Shown here piece by piece: positions 19,443 through 28,300 of a DNA stretch of 34,483 nucleotides (positions within the stretch are counted from its first letter, which is position 1; every line of letters begins with the position of its first letter). Both the position numbers and the translations under genes were made by a program. Source of the DNA: Stentor coeruleus. Its lineage: Eukaryota > Ciliophora > Heterotrichea > Heterotrichida > Stentoridae. The stretch is taken from assembly GCA_001970955.1 (NCBI GenBank), contig MPUH01000796.1, positions 1 through 34,483 of the forward strand, read 5' to 3'. The notes beneath the pieces are model-generated. The model searched no databases, had not been told where the DNA came from, and saw only the letters and a program-made list of their open reading frames with translations.

Positions 19443-20855
19443 ATGGGGTGCTTTACTTCAGCAAAATCCAGGCCACTTAGTATAAATTCTGATGCTTTGT
19501 GTCAATATCCACGCATAGGGAAAATATCTGTAAAATTGAGGAATATCGCAGGAGTAGTTATAGACCGACAAACAGTTTCATTCAATGTAACTGAGCCTAT
19601 TCTAATAACAAGTAATGAAACAGAGTTTGCCGATGAGAAAATCCTCGCATCTTCTTGTGTTCTTCCAGGTATTGACCCTCGAGGTGAATATAAGAAAAAA
19701 TGCCAAGATAATTGTTTCTACCTTACTGACTCAGATGGAATCCTTTGCTGCCTTTTTGACGGTCACGGAGCAGAAGGTGAAAAAGTTGCAGAGTTCTGCC
19801 AAAGGATAATCGAAGGACTTTTCAGTCAGAAAAAACAGCTACTTAAAGTAAGGCTCATATAGGATCATCCTTTTAATTTTATAAAACATGCCACTGAAAA
19901 ATGCGATAGTGAATTACAAAAAAAATCATCTGGTATTGACTCAGATTTCTCAGGATGGTAAGAAAAATATAGTACAGGAGTTATGATTTATATAACAGCA
20001 ACTGATATTTTTTGTGGTAGTGTTGGAGATTCTAGAGGGATTTTAGGTACAACTATTGCACCAGAAGTTTTACCTGCACCTCCTGCTAATATGGGTGCAG
20101 AAAGAGAAATATTAGCAGCTGTAAAACAGAAAAGGAAAAGTGTTATTGAAACTCAGATTAATTCTATACAACTCACTAGAGATCAGAAACCTGAAGACCC
20201 TGAGGAACTTCAAAGAATAGTCAAAGCTGGAGGTAGGGTTCAAAGATTAACTGATAATGCTGGGAATAAAATCGGCCCGTATAGAGTGTGGAAACAACAT
20301 GCTAATACTCCAGGTTTAGCTATGAGTAGATCAATTGGAGATATGATAGCTAAGAATATTGGGGTTATTTCAGAACCAGTTTGCACAAGTTATAAACGTA
20401 CTTCTGGGGATTTGTTTTTAGTCATAGCTTCTGATGGAGTTTGGGATGCTATGGATAATGAAGATGTTGGTACTTTTATTGAATGTTATAGAAGGAAATG
20501 TAAAACTGGTATTAGTAGCTGTCCTCTTGGTACTGAAATTAATTTTAGCAATACTTGCATAGCGCAAATTTTATGTGAAGAAGCTAGAATGAGATGGTAT
20601 ACTATTGTTGAAGAAGAAGATGTTATGATTGATGATATATCTTGTATTGTACTTGAGATTAAAAGAACAGATGAAATATTAGCTAAGCATTCAAAAAGAC
20701 CTGTACCTATAGAAGATGTTGCAGAAAAAGTACCTGATGAAGGTTCTGGGGAGGGAGAAGGATTAAGAAGAGCTCCTACTTTGAAAGAGATCGCTGTTAG
20801 AGATCCTAGAAGAGGAAGTATTGTTTCGGATAAAATGCCTGGCTTTGAAGGATAG
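19443..20855 (+). CDS. PP2C-type protein phosphatase, three exons (460 aa)
   Basis: Join of 19443-19847, 19863-19957 and 19973-20855, 460 codons plus TAG. Metal-dependent Ser/Thr phosphatase (PPM family) with the key motifs in order: QDNCFYL (~88-94), DGHG at 106-109, GDSRG at 185-189, the LTRDQKP region, MSRSIGD (D290), SDGVWD at 320-325 and DD at 387-388. The metal-binding Asp residues are present, so it should be active. About 43 residues (~190-232) sit between GDSRG and the LT-x-DHKP equivalent, longer than usual and Pro/Ala- then Lys-rich. The N-terminus MGCF suggests N-myristoylation with a neighbouring palmitoylated Cys, giving membrane attachment. A Gly/Glu-rich, then Arg-rich, tail follows the catalytic domain. 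Without the two introns the catalytic core is split. Confidence 0.93.
19848..19862 (+). other. 15-nt spliceosomal intron
   Basis: gtaaggctcatatag, after AAA of LLK. Contains an in-frame stop. Phase 0; A at position 10. Confidence 0.9.
19958..19972 (+). other. 15-nt spliceosomal intron
   Basis: gtaagaaaaatatag. Excision joins GGA TG to T ACA GGA, giving the SGCTGVM strand expected between the PP2C DGHG and GDSRG motifs. A at position 10. Confidence 0.9.
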
Positions 20856-20929
20856 TGAAGAAAATAAGTACAAATAAGTAAAAATGTTTGGAAAATTATT
20901 ATGGCTTTTTTATTATAAAGGTATTCATA

Positions 20930-21577
20930 ATGAATATGTTTTGTTTAAACAGAGAAAACTTGATGACTTTAACCCTGATTATTGTGATTATATTGGATAT
21001 CATTTTGCTTTCCACAGACAGCTACTTTTCCCTCAAGCCCCTAAACTCAGTAGAGTTTGGTATTTCAGGAGCTGTTATACAAAGCAAGCACTTTTCGTAC
21101 TTAGATATAATAGAAGATTGTTCTTTACCTAAATACTGCGACTTTATCAAAGACTTTCAAAAAAGCGGGATTATTCTACAGGCATTACTAGTAATAGACA
21201 TTATCATATTGACTGCTATAATAATTATGAATTCAATACTCCTTGTTTTACTAAGAAAAATCATAAATACTAAAGAAACTTTATCAAGATGTAAAAAAGT
21301 ACTCCTAAGAACTTTAGCTTATGGTAAAAATCTATTGTTCTTTCACCCGATTCTTTTAAATCTTGGGGTTATTGCTTGGCTTGTTATATCAAAGCTTAAT
21401 AAACAGTCTCAAAATATTATCCTTCATGAAGGTTTGATAATTCTTATTATACAAAGCTTTCTTAGTTTTCTCAGTATTGCTTGTAATGTGTGGATCATTA
21501 GTAGCACTAAGCGAAGAAATCTTCGACTTCTAAGAGCTAAAACTTATAAGAAAGATGATCTTAGTATTTCTATATAA
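20930..21577 (+). CDS. Four-transmembrane protein, unknown (215 aa)
   Basis: Open frame ending in TAA. Upstream of 20930 the frame continues to about 20879 without an ATG, so the first in-frame ATG is used; a second lies two codons later. Four hydrophobic segments are clear: LTLIIVIILDIILL, GIILQALLVIDIIILTAIIIM, HPILLNLGVIAWLVIS, and LIILIIQSFLSFLSIACNVW. The first loop carries CSLPKYC, which could form a disulfide on the outer face. The loop after TM2 and the C-terminus are Lys/Arg-rich, consistent with cytosolic termini. The layout is tetraspan-like, but the CCG motif of true tetraspanins is absent. Family unknown. An overlapping 82-codon frame starting at 20884 has no such features. Confidence 0.7.
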   Translation: MNMFCLNRENLMTLTLIIVIILDIILLSTDSYFSLKPLNSVEFGISGAVIQSKHFSYLDIIEDCSLPKYCDFIKDFQKSGIILQALLVIDIIILTAIIIMNSILLVLLRKIINTKETLSRCKKVLLRTLAYGKNLLFFHPILLNLGVIAWLVISKLNKQSQNIILHEGLIILIIQSFLSFLSIACNVWIISSTKRRNLRLLRAKTYKKDDLSISI

Positions 21578-21734
21578 ATCATACTATCAATTCAACTAAA
21601 TATGAATTTAAGCATAAATCAATAAACTAATTTTTTATACTCATAAAAACTTACCAAAACACAAATTATATCATAAATTAAAGATTTTTCTTTTGAATTC
21701 ATGATTAAATTTCTATCTGTAATTTTTTAACTAC

Positions 21735-22670
21735 TTATTTATGATCATACCCTACCCAAGGTCTATTAAGGCTTAATATAGAAGGTATGGCTTGACCACA
21801 ATCATTATAATTTTGAGAACAATTTTTGATCTGGTTTAAATATCCATCAATAGCAGCAGTGTTCATAAAATAGCTAAGTTCCCATGCTTTTATATCAAAA
21901 GCAATCTTAAAGAAATTAATCAAAGCTTCAATACTATAGCTTTTAGACCAGTCAGTTCTCCAGCAAGTCTTCAATACTGTTAATTCAATTTCGGCCATAA
22001 GGTAATCATAATTAATAATCCCTGAAGTTATTTCATTAATAAGTTTGCTTAAATCAGGCATTAATCTAAGAACATTTCCTTTACAAAGTGGAGTACTAGC
22101 AATATGCCCAGCATATGATGAAGCAAGTCCTTGGAAAAAGTTTGATATATCATTTGATGTCATTTCTAATGAACCTCTTAAACCTTGTTGAAGATTTGCC
22201 CCAGTTAATAAACGAAGCATTGTCCCGATACTGGAACCACAAAGTTTGTAGTCAGTTTCACAAGTCTCAATATTTAATGATAGACTGTTGATTTCTGAAT
22301 AGTTTTTTAGATAGTTTTGATATATATTTTTCCTACCTTCTGTTGTTGTAAATTGAAGGAATGATTTAGCAAAAGCGCTGAAGTCGCAATCGCTAGGTGT
22401 TGATTCGATTGCTGTTATGAAAACTTGAACATCTTGGATTAGTTTGGTTAAAGATCCTGGGGTTTCTTTTAGGTAGTTTTCGATATCTGGGATGATCAAT
22501 CCGATTTGGTTGCCAAGAAGCACTAAATTATTCCCACAGTTACCGTAAAGGTCTGGATCGGACTCAAAACCCTCTATAAGACCCATGTAAAAGTCTCCAG
22601 CAGGGCAGGCACTGCTTAAGCTTAAGAGTATGATGAAGATAATAGGTAGACGCATTTTTTTTATAGCCAT
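21735..22670 (-). CDS. Secreted Cys-containing repeat protein, unknown (311 aa)
   Basis: Open frame ending in TAA. The N-terminal signal peptide is clear: MRLPIIFIILLSLSSA then CPAG; the start may be M1 or M6. No later membrane segment, so the product is probably secreted or enters cortical granules. The mature chain shows an internal Cys pattern: about a dozen Cys and three related motifs of the form Y-x-x-CG (DLYGNCG ~41-47, DYKLCGSSI ~141-149, NYNDCGQAI ~287-295). The last two are each preceded by a Cys 3-7 residues before. This implies duplicated disulfide-linked helical modules of about 130-145 residues. I cannot name the family. Confidence 0.8.
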   Translation of the reverse strand: MAIKKMRLPIIFIILLSLSSACPAGDFYMGLIEGFESDPDLYGNCGNNLVLLGNQIGLIIPDIENYLKETPGSLTKLIQDVQVFITAIESTPSDCDFSAFAKSFLQFTTTEGRKNIYQNYLKNYSEINSLSLNIETCETDYKLCGSSIGTMLRLLTGANLQQGLRGSLEMTSNDISNFFQGLASSYAGHIASTPLCKGNVLRLMPDLSKLINEITSGIINYDYLMAEIELTVLKTCWRTDWSKSYSIEALINFFKIAFDIKAWELSYFMNTAAIDGYLNQIKNCSQNYNDCGQAIPSILSLNRPWVGYDHK

Positions 22671-23339
22671 TAATTTATTGTTCTATCAGTTCTAGATAGA
22701 GGAAGGCAAAAGTATGTTCAATAAATTCAACAGAATGATATGTGTTAAGGGTTTAATTGTAGGATGATTTGGAGGGTATTTATTGTATTATATTCTTAAA
22801 AATATAGTTTATGTGGATTTCTGATGACAGGAAAAAGCTGAACAGGCAGAAAAAAAAATAGTTAGAAAGAAAGAGAAAAAAGTAGGATGGATGATAAGGC
22901 TATTATTGGAATTGTTATAAGATAATCATTTATAAGTGCAAGCGTTAATATTAAAGGAGGAAGGTTTTGAAAGTTGATCGTGATATATATGGCCGATATT
23001 AGAAAAAAAATTCAAACTTAATGAAAGTATTCTATATGATTTTAACAAAAAAGTATAACCGCATCACAGAAAGATCATCCTCAATATATTTATTAAACAG
23101 AATTCAAAAACTAAAACCCTTTCTTAATATATCAAACTTTCCCATATAAAAGTATATAATTTTCTTTTAACTACTAGTTCTTAATATTTATCATAGTCAA
23201 AGTATCCACAATAATTACACAAACCTACTAACTAAAACATAAAACCCATACCTAAATTCTCAATTCATTCCACCTACATTATCTAATCTAAATCCAAAAA
23301 ACAAAAAAATTGATATTTATTTAACATTTGTAATTAGCA
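22671..23339. other. Intergenic divergent region, no gene seen
   Basis: About 670 bp between the divergent secreted-protein gene and coiled-coil gene. Left half purine/G-rich on the plus strand; right half A/C-rich with few G. No ORF of useful length, RNA gene or repeat recognised. Both promoters should lie here. Confidence 0.5.
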
Positions 23340-24887
23340 ATGGATTCCGAAGAAAGCAAAGAAATCGTAATCGATAAAGTTTTAGTAGCAAAACTCTTAA
23401 AAAAGCTCACCAGTCTTTTCTATGACGAACTAAAAACTCTTTGTGATGCTGCAGGTTATCATATAACAGACCTAATGCCAAAACCAAAAGAAAGTTTTAT
23501 AGAAAAAGGGTCCCCATCTGATGTAGAAAACATAAGATTTTTACATTATGAAGAAAATCGCATAGCAAAGATTATGAAAATTTCATCTGATATCGCATCT
23601 AACCCTGAAAGCCACTTATACAAAAGCCCAAGTACAATCCAATTATTAAAACAGTTAAACATTAACGTTGTAGCCCAAAATAAAAACAGTAGAACTGTAT
23701 CAGTGAATCTTGGGGATACATATAAAACATTTCATAAACCACAAGATATAATCCAATACAATTATGAACGTGAAAAAGAAAAATACAATCGAAGTTTGCA
23801 GATGATTGAAAAAATCAGTACTATTAAAGAAGAAGAGATGAGAAAAAAAGAAGAAAAACTTAAAAGACTAGCGGAAAGAGAGAGAAAATTACAGGCTGAT
23901 AGGATGAAGAAGGAAGAAGAACATGAAAAACAAACACAAATGCAAATTGAAAGAAGAAGGAATATATTATTGAGAAAGTATCAGATTGAAGAGAGTATAA
24001 ATAAACAATGCTTTGAGATTGGCATAATACTAGAAAAACGAATGAATAAATTAACTGAAAGAGATAAACGAGACCTAAGAGAGAAAATGAGGAAAACACA
24101 AGCTAAAATCCAATCACGTATACACAATGATTTTCAAAGAATTGTTATGGATGAAATACGTATTAAAGAAGAAGAAAAAGAGGTAGAAATCATGATGCAA
24201 GAACTACAAAAGAAAATTGAGTCTCGAGTTAGGAAATATGAATACAATGTAAAAAAGCGTATCCAAACAGCGAGAAGCCATAGTGTTAAAGTAGAACAGC
24301 GTTTTTCTCAGAATCTTAAAGACGAAAACAATAAACAAGAAGATAAACTTAAAAAAATCATAGACAAAACAAAGAAATGCGAGGAAAAGAAAGACAAAAA
24401 AACAGTCATATCCAAAGAAAATGCTGAAAAGATGAAAACTGATATTGAGAAAAGTTTTGACCGACAACACCGAGGAATAAAAGATTTGAATGAAGCGGAA
24501 CTCAGAAGGCTTGACGAGATTGAACAGCGGGAAAACGATAAGAGGAGGACTTTTAATGTAATAAAAAACCAACTAAACGAAATCCACAAAGAAAAAAAGT
24601 ATAAAAATACAACACGGGAACGTAACCATTCAGCGAAATACTCACAAACCCAAGAAAACTATGTAAAATACAATTAGATGAGGTATAAAGAAAAAGTTAT
24701 AGAGAAACATCAAAGGCTCCAGCAAGTTGCTGAAGAAATTAAAATACATAAAGATTTACTTTCAAATCTTAAAAGACGTAGTAATTTTGAAGTTCAAGAT
24801 GCTCGAAGTCTTCACACTTCACCAATAAAACCAAAATCATTAGGATTACATATGCAAAGAGAAAGTGAATCTATGCCAAATCTTTAG
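23340..24887 (+). CDS. Large coiled-coil protein, two exons (510 aa)
   Basis: Join of 23340-24662 and 24678-24887, 510 codons plus TAG. Residues ~1-150 are mixed helical, with a short conserved-looking opening (VAKLLKKLTSLFYDELKTLC) and a Ser/Pro/Tyr linker. Residues ~150-455 form an extremely charged Glu/Lys/Arg helix, typical of single alpha-helix or coiled-coil rods. After the intron a further coil (YKEKVIEKHQRLQQVAEEI) leads into a Ser/Pro-rich tail. No membrane segment. Such rods occur in ciliary, basal-body and cortical-fibre proteins, but no family can be named. The antisense Phe-rich ORFs on the minus strand mirror the Lys/Glu codons and are not genes. Confidence 0.82.
24663..24677 (+). 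other. 15-nt spliceosomal intron
   Basis: gtaaaatacaattag, phase 0. It holds the TAG that would end the first frame. The next exon happens to start with ATG, so without splicing it looks like a separate small gene. A at position 10. Confidence 0.85.
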
Positions 24888-24969
24888 GTATATTTTAAAA
24901 TACTCATAATCATATTAGAAAATAGTGTACAGGAATTAACAAAGAAAAATAGTGGATATATATAGTAAT

Positions 24970-25605
24970 ATGGCTTTTGATGTGACTATGGGATGGGATG
25001 ACATGAAAATAGCTCTTGGAAGCACAAACCATATAGAAAACGAAGAGCTTGAAGAAGGTATTTTATGGGAAAAAACAGTTTGGGACATAAAAGAGCATCA
25101 AAAATTCGAAGAGAAACCAGAATTCGGCACAGTCACTGAGGTTTATAGGCAAAATATAATTCAAGAAGTCAACAACACACCAAAAGATGTTTTTGTTATA
25201 ATTCACTTGTATCAGGACTATATTGTCCACTGCCGACTTATAGATGAATGTTTATCAAAACTTGCTATGAAATTCGTCAACTATAAATTTATGAGAATTA
25301 AAGCAACAAGTTGCTTAGAAAATTTTCGTGATTCCAACTGCCCAGCATTGGTTGTGTGTAAAAACTCGAGGATTGTACATCAGATGATTGGATGTGCATG
25401 TTTACTTGGGGGGATACATATTTCTGAAGATTCTATAGAATGGGTACTTGCACAAAAAAAAGTATGGGAAACGGATTTACAAGAAAATCCTGCTGATTTC
25501 GGGAAAAAACAGTGTAGGTTATCTGGTAGGAAAACAACTTGGCCTATTGATACGCAATGTAGAGAAGATATTATTACATCAATGAGTGGTAGAAAGTATA
25601 CTTAG
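24970..25605 (+). CDS. Phosducin-like protein, thioredoxin fold (211 aa)
   Basis: Phosducin-like protein of the PhLP2/PDCL3 type; these are co-chaperones of the CCT chaperonin in folding of tubulin, actin and other clients. The thioredoxin-like domain (~55-175) shows the family sequence pattern: EVNNTPKDVFVIIHLYQDYIVHC, LSKLAMKFVNYKFMRIKA, and NCPALVVCKNSRIVHQMIGCACLLGG, then an ELEW-like SIEWVL helix. The redox CxxC is absent, as in the family. The N-terminal helix region (~5-40) is short. Start taken at the first in-frame ATG; the frame is open upstream to a GTG, but there is no earlier ATG. C-terminus basic, stop TAG. Its likely client set fits a window rich in microtubule genes, though this is only context. 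Confidence 0.88.
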   Translation: MAFDVTMGWDDMKIALGSTNHIENEELEEGILWEKTVWDIKEHQKFEEKPEFGTVTEVYRQNIIQEVNNTPKDVFVIIHLYQDYIVHCRLIDECLSKLAMKFVNYKFMRIKATSCLENFRDSNCPALVVCKNSRIVHQMIGCACLLGGIHISEDSIEWVLAQKKVWETDLQENPADFGKKQCRLSGRKTTWPIDTQCREDIITSMSGRKYT

Positions 25606-25612
25606 AATCCAA

Positions 25613-25918
25613 TATTTGGATTAATATTATTAATAATATGTAAATGAAAATAGACTTAGAGGATTATATGATTATAAATTTAGTATTTATAGTTTTAAAT
25701 TTTTAGTTTTTTTTTTTTGAGAAGTTGTGTGTATAGTTATTTTTTAGTTTGATTTTATTATTAGNGTATTTGGATTAATATTATTAATAATATGTAAATG
25801 AAAATAGACTTAGAGGATTGTATGATTATAAATTTAGTATTTATAGTTTTAAACTTTTAGTTTTTTTTTTTTGAGAAGTTGTGTGTATAGTTATTTTTTA
25901 GTTTGATTTTATTATTAG
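25613..25918. repeat. Unmerged contig-end duplication (152 bp) around N at 25765
   Basis: 25613-25764 is repeated at 25767-25918, with two differences (A/G in the GGATTRTATG segment and T/C in the TTTAAAYTTTTAG segment). Both copies keep the same 12-T run. The exact abutment on the N shows an assembly join rather than a tandem repeat. Confidence 0.88.
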
Positions 25919-26002
25919 GTGGATTAAATATATAATTTTTAGGATGGTTTGCTTTAAATNGGTGGATTAAATATATAATTTTTAGGATGGTTTGCTTTAA
26001 AT
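25918..26002. repeat. Unmerged contig-end duplication (42 bp) around N at 25960
   Basis: 25918-25959 and 25961-26002 are identical and flank a single N. This second join begins exactly where the preceding 152-bp duplicate ends, implying a contig only about 190 bp long was placed between two larger ones. Confidence 0.88.
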
Positions 26003-26408
26003 TGAAAATTGTGAGAATGGAATTTGCTTTGAAATAGGTACTGGGTTAAAGATATATGTGGTTTATTTTATGAATATAAATACTTAGGATTTTGATTTTT
26101 AAAGTAATAATAATTGGGTGTAAAATTAGAAGATTTTCAGCAAGATGGCTTAATAAAGCTATTCTTATGCGAATTACTAGAGTAGTTTATATAATATTAT
26201 ATTTATCAGATAATTTAGCCAAAAAAGTATTAATTAAATGCTATAATCTACCTCACTCAATTGAAATCATTCAAAAAATCATCATGCAAACTTAAATTAG
26301 CATTTTTTAATATTTATGACCTTAAAAAATTAAAACCAAGATACAAAAGTACAGTCAAAAAATACAATTATATCCATGAATATAAACTTAGTTAGTGAAT
26401 TATATCGT

Positions 26409-27215
26409 TCACAACCGTGATTCTATATCAGCAATCGTGTCATCACTTTTAGCCATATTTCCCTTAACTTTAGTCGGTAAAAACCAAAAAATACTAAACC
26501 TGCCTCCAAATGTTTCTTCTAAATTCATCTTCACACTTCTCTTTTCAACAATAGTCTTCTTAAGCATATCAATCCCTGAAGTATTACTAACAATACAACT
26601 AAGTTGATCATATAACATAACACTGACAAACAAGAAAAAAATGCCTCCAACAAAAAAAGCCGCCATTCCAAGTAAAAGGTCGAGAGCAGTATCTTCCCTT
26701 GGTCTTGAACATAATTCAGTTTCAATATAAGAAGCACAATAAACTCCTCTAACAATCAACATAATAAAGCTATATAAACAAGCAAGCATTATATAGAACA
26801 AAAACAAGACAAAATGCTTTTGAGTGTAAAAGCCTATACAGTTATTTACCCATGGACAATGATGATCCATTTTTGATATACAACGTTCGCATATAGAACA
26901 ATGATGTGTACGGCTTGATTTATAACATCGACATTTAGTGCATATTTGACTTGAAGGCTTTTCTATGTCTTCTTTTGATATGTGGATTGAGTTTTTTGGT
27001 ATTGCGCCTGGGTCTGTGATCATACATATAAAATGACTTAGTCCTCCTAGAGTTAGTAAGACTACATAGATCATTATGCAAATTGAGGTATTTAGATAGT
27101 TTTCTCGACCTAGAGGGAGGATCGCCACTTTTGTTACGAGGCTACTCACGAAGCCCATTATGCAATATGTTGCAACACAACACCCAATGCCACATGAATC
27201 ATTGATAAACCACAT
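26409..27215 (-). CDS. DHHC-type protein S-acyltransferase (268 aa)
   Basis: Palmitoyltransferase of the zDHHC family, an integral enzyme of Golgi, plasma or vesicle membranes that attaches fatty acids to cytosolic Cys. Four hydrophobic segments lie at ~11-33, 43-66, 133-157 and 185-208. The cytosolic Cys-rich domain between TM2 and TM3 is complete: CTKC (92-95), THHCSIC (103-109), C112 and catalytic DHHC at 117-120, followed by PWVNNCIG. The TDPGAIP motif after TM2 is present, and an NTSGID sequence stands where TTxE usually is. At 268 aa it is compact, like zDHHC3/7/15-type enzymes. Ends in TGA, evidence that UGA terminates here. The acylatable N-termini of the FHA and PP2C proteins in this window are possible substrate types, by inference only. 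Confidence 0.95.
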   Translation of the reverse strand: MWFINDSCGIGCCVATYCIMGFVSSLVTKVAILPLGRENYLNTSICIMIYVVLLTLGGLSHFICMITDPGAIPKNSIHISKEDIEKPSSQICTKCRCYKSSRTHHCSICERCISKMDHHCPWVNNCIGFYTQKHFVLFLFYIMLACLYSFIMLIVRGVYCASYIETELCSRPREDTALDLLLGMAAFFVGGIFFLFVSVMLYDQLSCIVSNTSGIDMLKKTIVEKRSVKMNLEETFGGRFSIFWFLPTKVKGNMAKSDDTIADIESRL

Positions 27216-27931
27216 TATATAGGGTTAAGCTTTATATATAATTAAGATGCTAATAAGGTTTTGAATATTTGGAAAATTTTATTTTTTTGAATAAAAGAGA
27301 GACTATTTTTTGTCTTTATTATCATTTTTACAATTATAGTACTGATATATACATAATAATTCCTGAATATTTTTGATTGAATGTTTTTATTGTAAAATAG
27401 ATTTTTGTAATAAATTTATGGTGCCAGAGTTTTTTTGCTTCAGTTTCACTTCTGAGTTAGCCTTTTTGTGGGGAGAATCACCAAGACTCCAAAAGAATTT
27501 GAGAGAACTTTCTGAAGTCTTGCTAGTCTTCATCAAAAAAATGAATGGGCAGAAGGGAATTAATAAAATTTTTAGTAGTTCTAGTTTTCTAGTAAAAATA
27601 ACTTAAACCAATAAACCGAGATAGCATCATACCTACTTCTAGGTGCACTTTATAATACAATTAACTATTTACTAACAAGTAATAAATACTCCAATTTTCA
27701 AAGATAATCAATTCATTATAATTATTCATCCAAAACCAAAAACACAACTATCTAAACTAAATTTTAAATCATCAAAAACATAACTTTTCTATACACATTA
27801 TTACTAAAATCATATATTATCATGCATATTCTTATATTCTCAAATGCAAATACCATTTATTAAACCCAAAAAGCCAATTAAACTTTCACCCTAAAAATAA
27901 TATCATAAAAAACTTATATAATTTTTTCCTA
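27216..27931. other. Intergenic with ambiguous short ORFs on both strands
   Basis: About 700 bp. The segment 27420-27560 is less AT-rich than its surroundings and open on both strands. On the plus strand a frame runs 27373-27606 (first ATG 27418, 62 codons, Phe-rich). On the minus strand one runs 27533-27387 (48 codons, Ser/Lys-rich, begins MKTSKTSESSLKF). Neither has a recognised domain, and neither can be called. The remainder is A/C-rich on the plus strand and empty. Confidence 0.35.
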
Positions 27932-28261
27932 ATGTACGTTGACAGCACAGTAAGATCAAAAAGACAAGTTAAAAGGCAGCCTAATTCAACAATACGTTCT
28001 AAACCTTTAGAGCACATATACCACAACCCAATCCTAAAACTCATGAAAAAAAGCTTAGCCAGTCCTCTTAAACCTATAGAAGCTCGTAACTTATCAGTCA
28101 AAGTTCTCGACCTCAAGCTCCCTTTTATTGCATCTGGGCCTAAAATCATCAACAATTATATCAGCACTCATATAAGACCACACTTAGTACATAAGACTAA
28201 TACTCGTTCAAGATCCATAATGTCTGAACTGTACATCGCCGCTAATTCCTTATCAAATTAA
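27932..28261 (+). CDS. Small basic protein, unknown (109 aa)
   Basis: Open frame from the first ATG to TAA. The protein is strongly basic (many Arg/Lys), with a Ser/Arg/Lys-rich start (TVRSKRQVKRQPNS) and possible short helices (ILKLMKKSLASPL; ARNLSVKVLDLKL). No signal peptide or membrane segment. Family not recognised. The minus strand also has a shorter frame here, but the plus frame has the more neighbour-like codon pattern and follows an A/C-rich leader like those before other plus-strand genes in this window. It converges on the Sec5-like gene with a 39-bp spacer. Confidence 0.55.
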   Translation: MYVDSTVRSKRQVKRQPNSTIRSKPLEHIYHNPILKLMKKSLASPLKPIEARNLSVKVLDLKLPFIASGPKIINNYISTHIRPHLVHKTNTRSRSIMSELYIAANSLSN

Positions 28262-28300
28262 TTTTCCTTAATCAAAAAACTACCTTAAATATTTTCTAAC

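Larger units (their letters stand above)
25606..26408. other. Intergenic with two contig joins; no convincing gene
   Basis: About 800 bp as written, but nearly 200 bp is duplicated contig-end sequence around two Ns. Composition is AT-rich and T/G-skewed. A 67-codon plus-strand frame at 26092-26295 has no ATG until its 25th codon or so and no recognisable domain, so it is not called. Confidence 0.5.

Noticed and set aside
20884-21132. 82-codon ORF starting at ATG 20884
   Set aside because: The overlapping frame encodes four clean membrane helices. No 16-nt intron of the local type links this ATG to that frame.
23860-24589. Minus-strand Phe/Ser-rich ORFs resembling membrane proteins
   Set aside because: Antisense of Glu/Lys-rich coiled-coil codons (GAA/AAA read as TTC/TTT).
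25613-26002. Tandem repeats or a mobile element
   Set aside because: Copies abut single Ns exactly at the duplicate boundaries, lack terminal repeats and coding capacity, and fit unmerged contig ends.
27886-28155. 89-codon minus-strand ORF opposite the small basic protein
   Set aside because: No domain, shorter than the plus-strand frame, and lacking a plausible upstream leader. Kept as the less likely reading.
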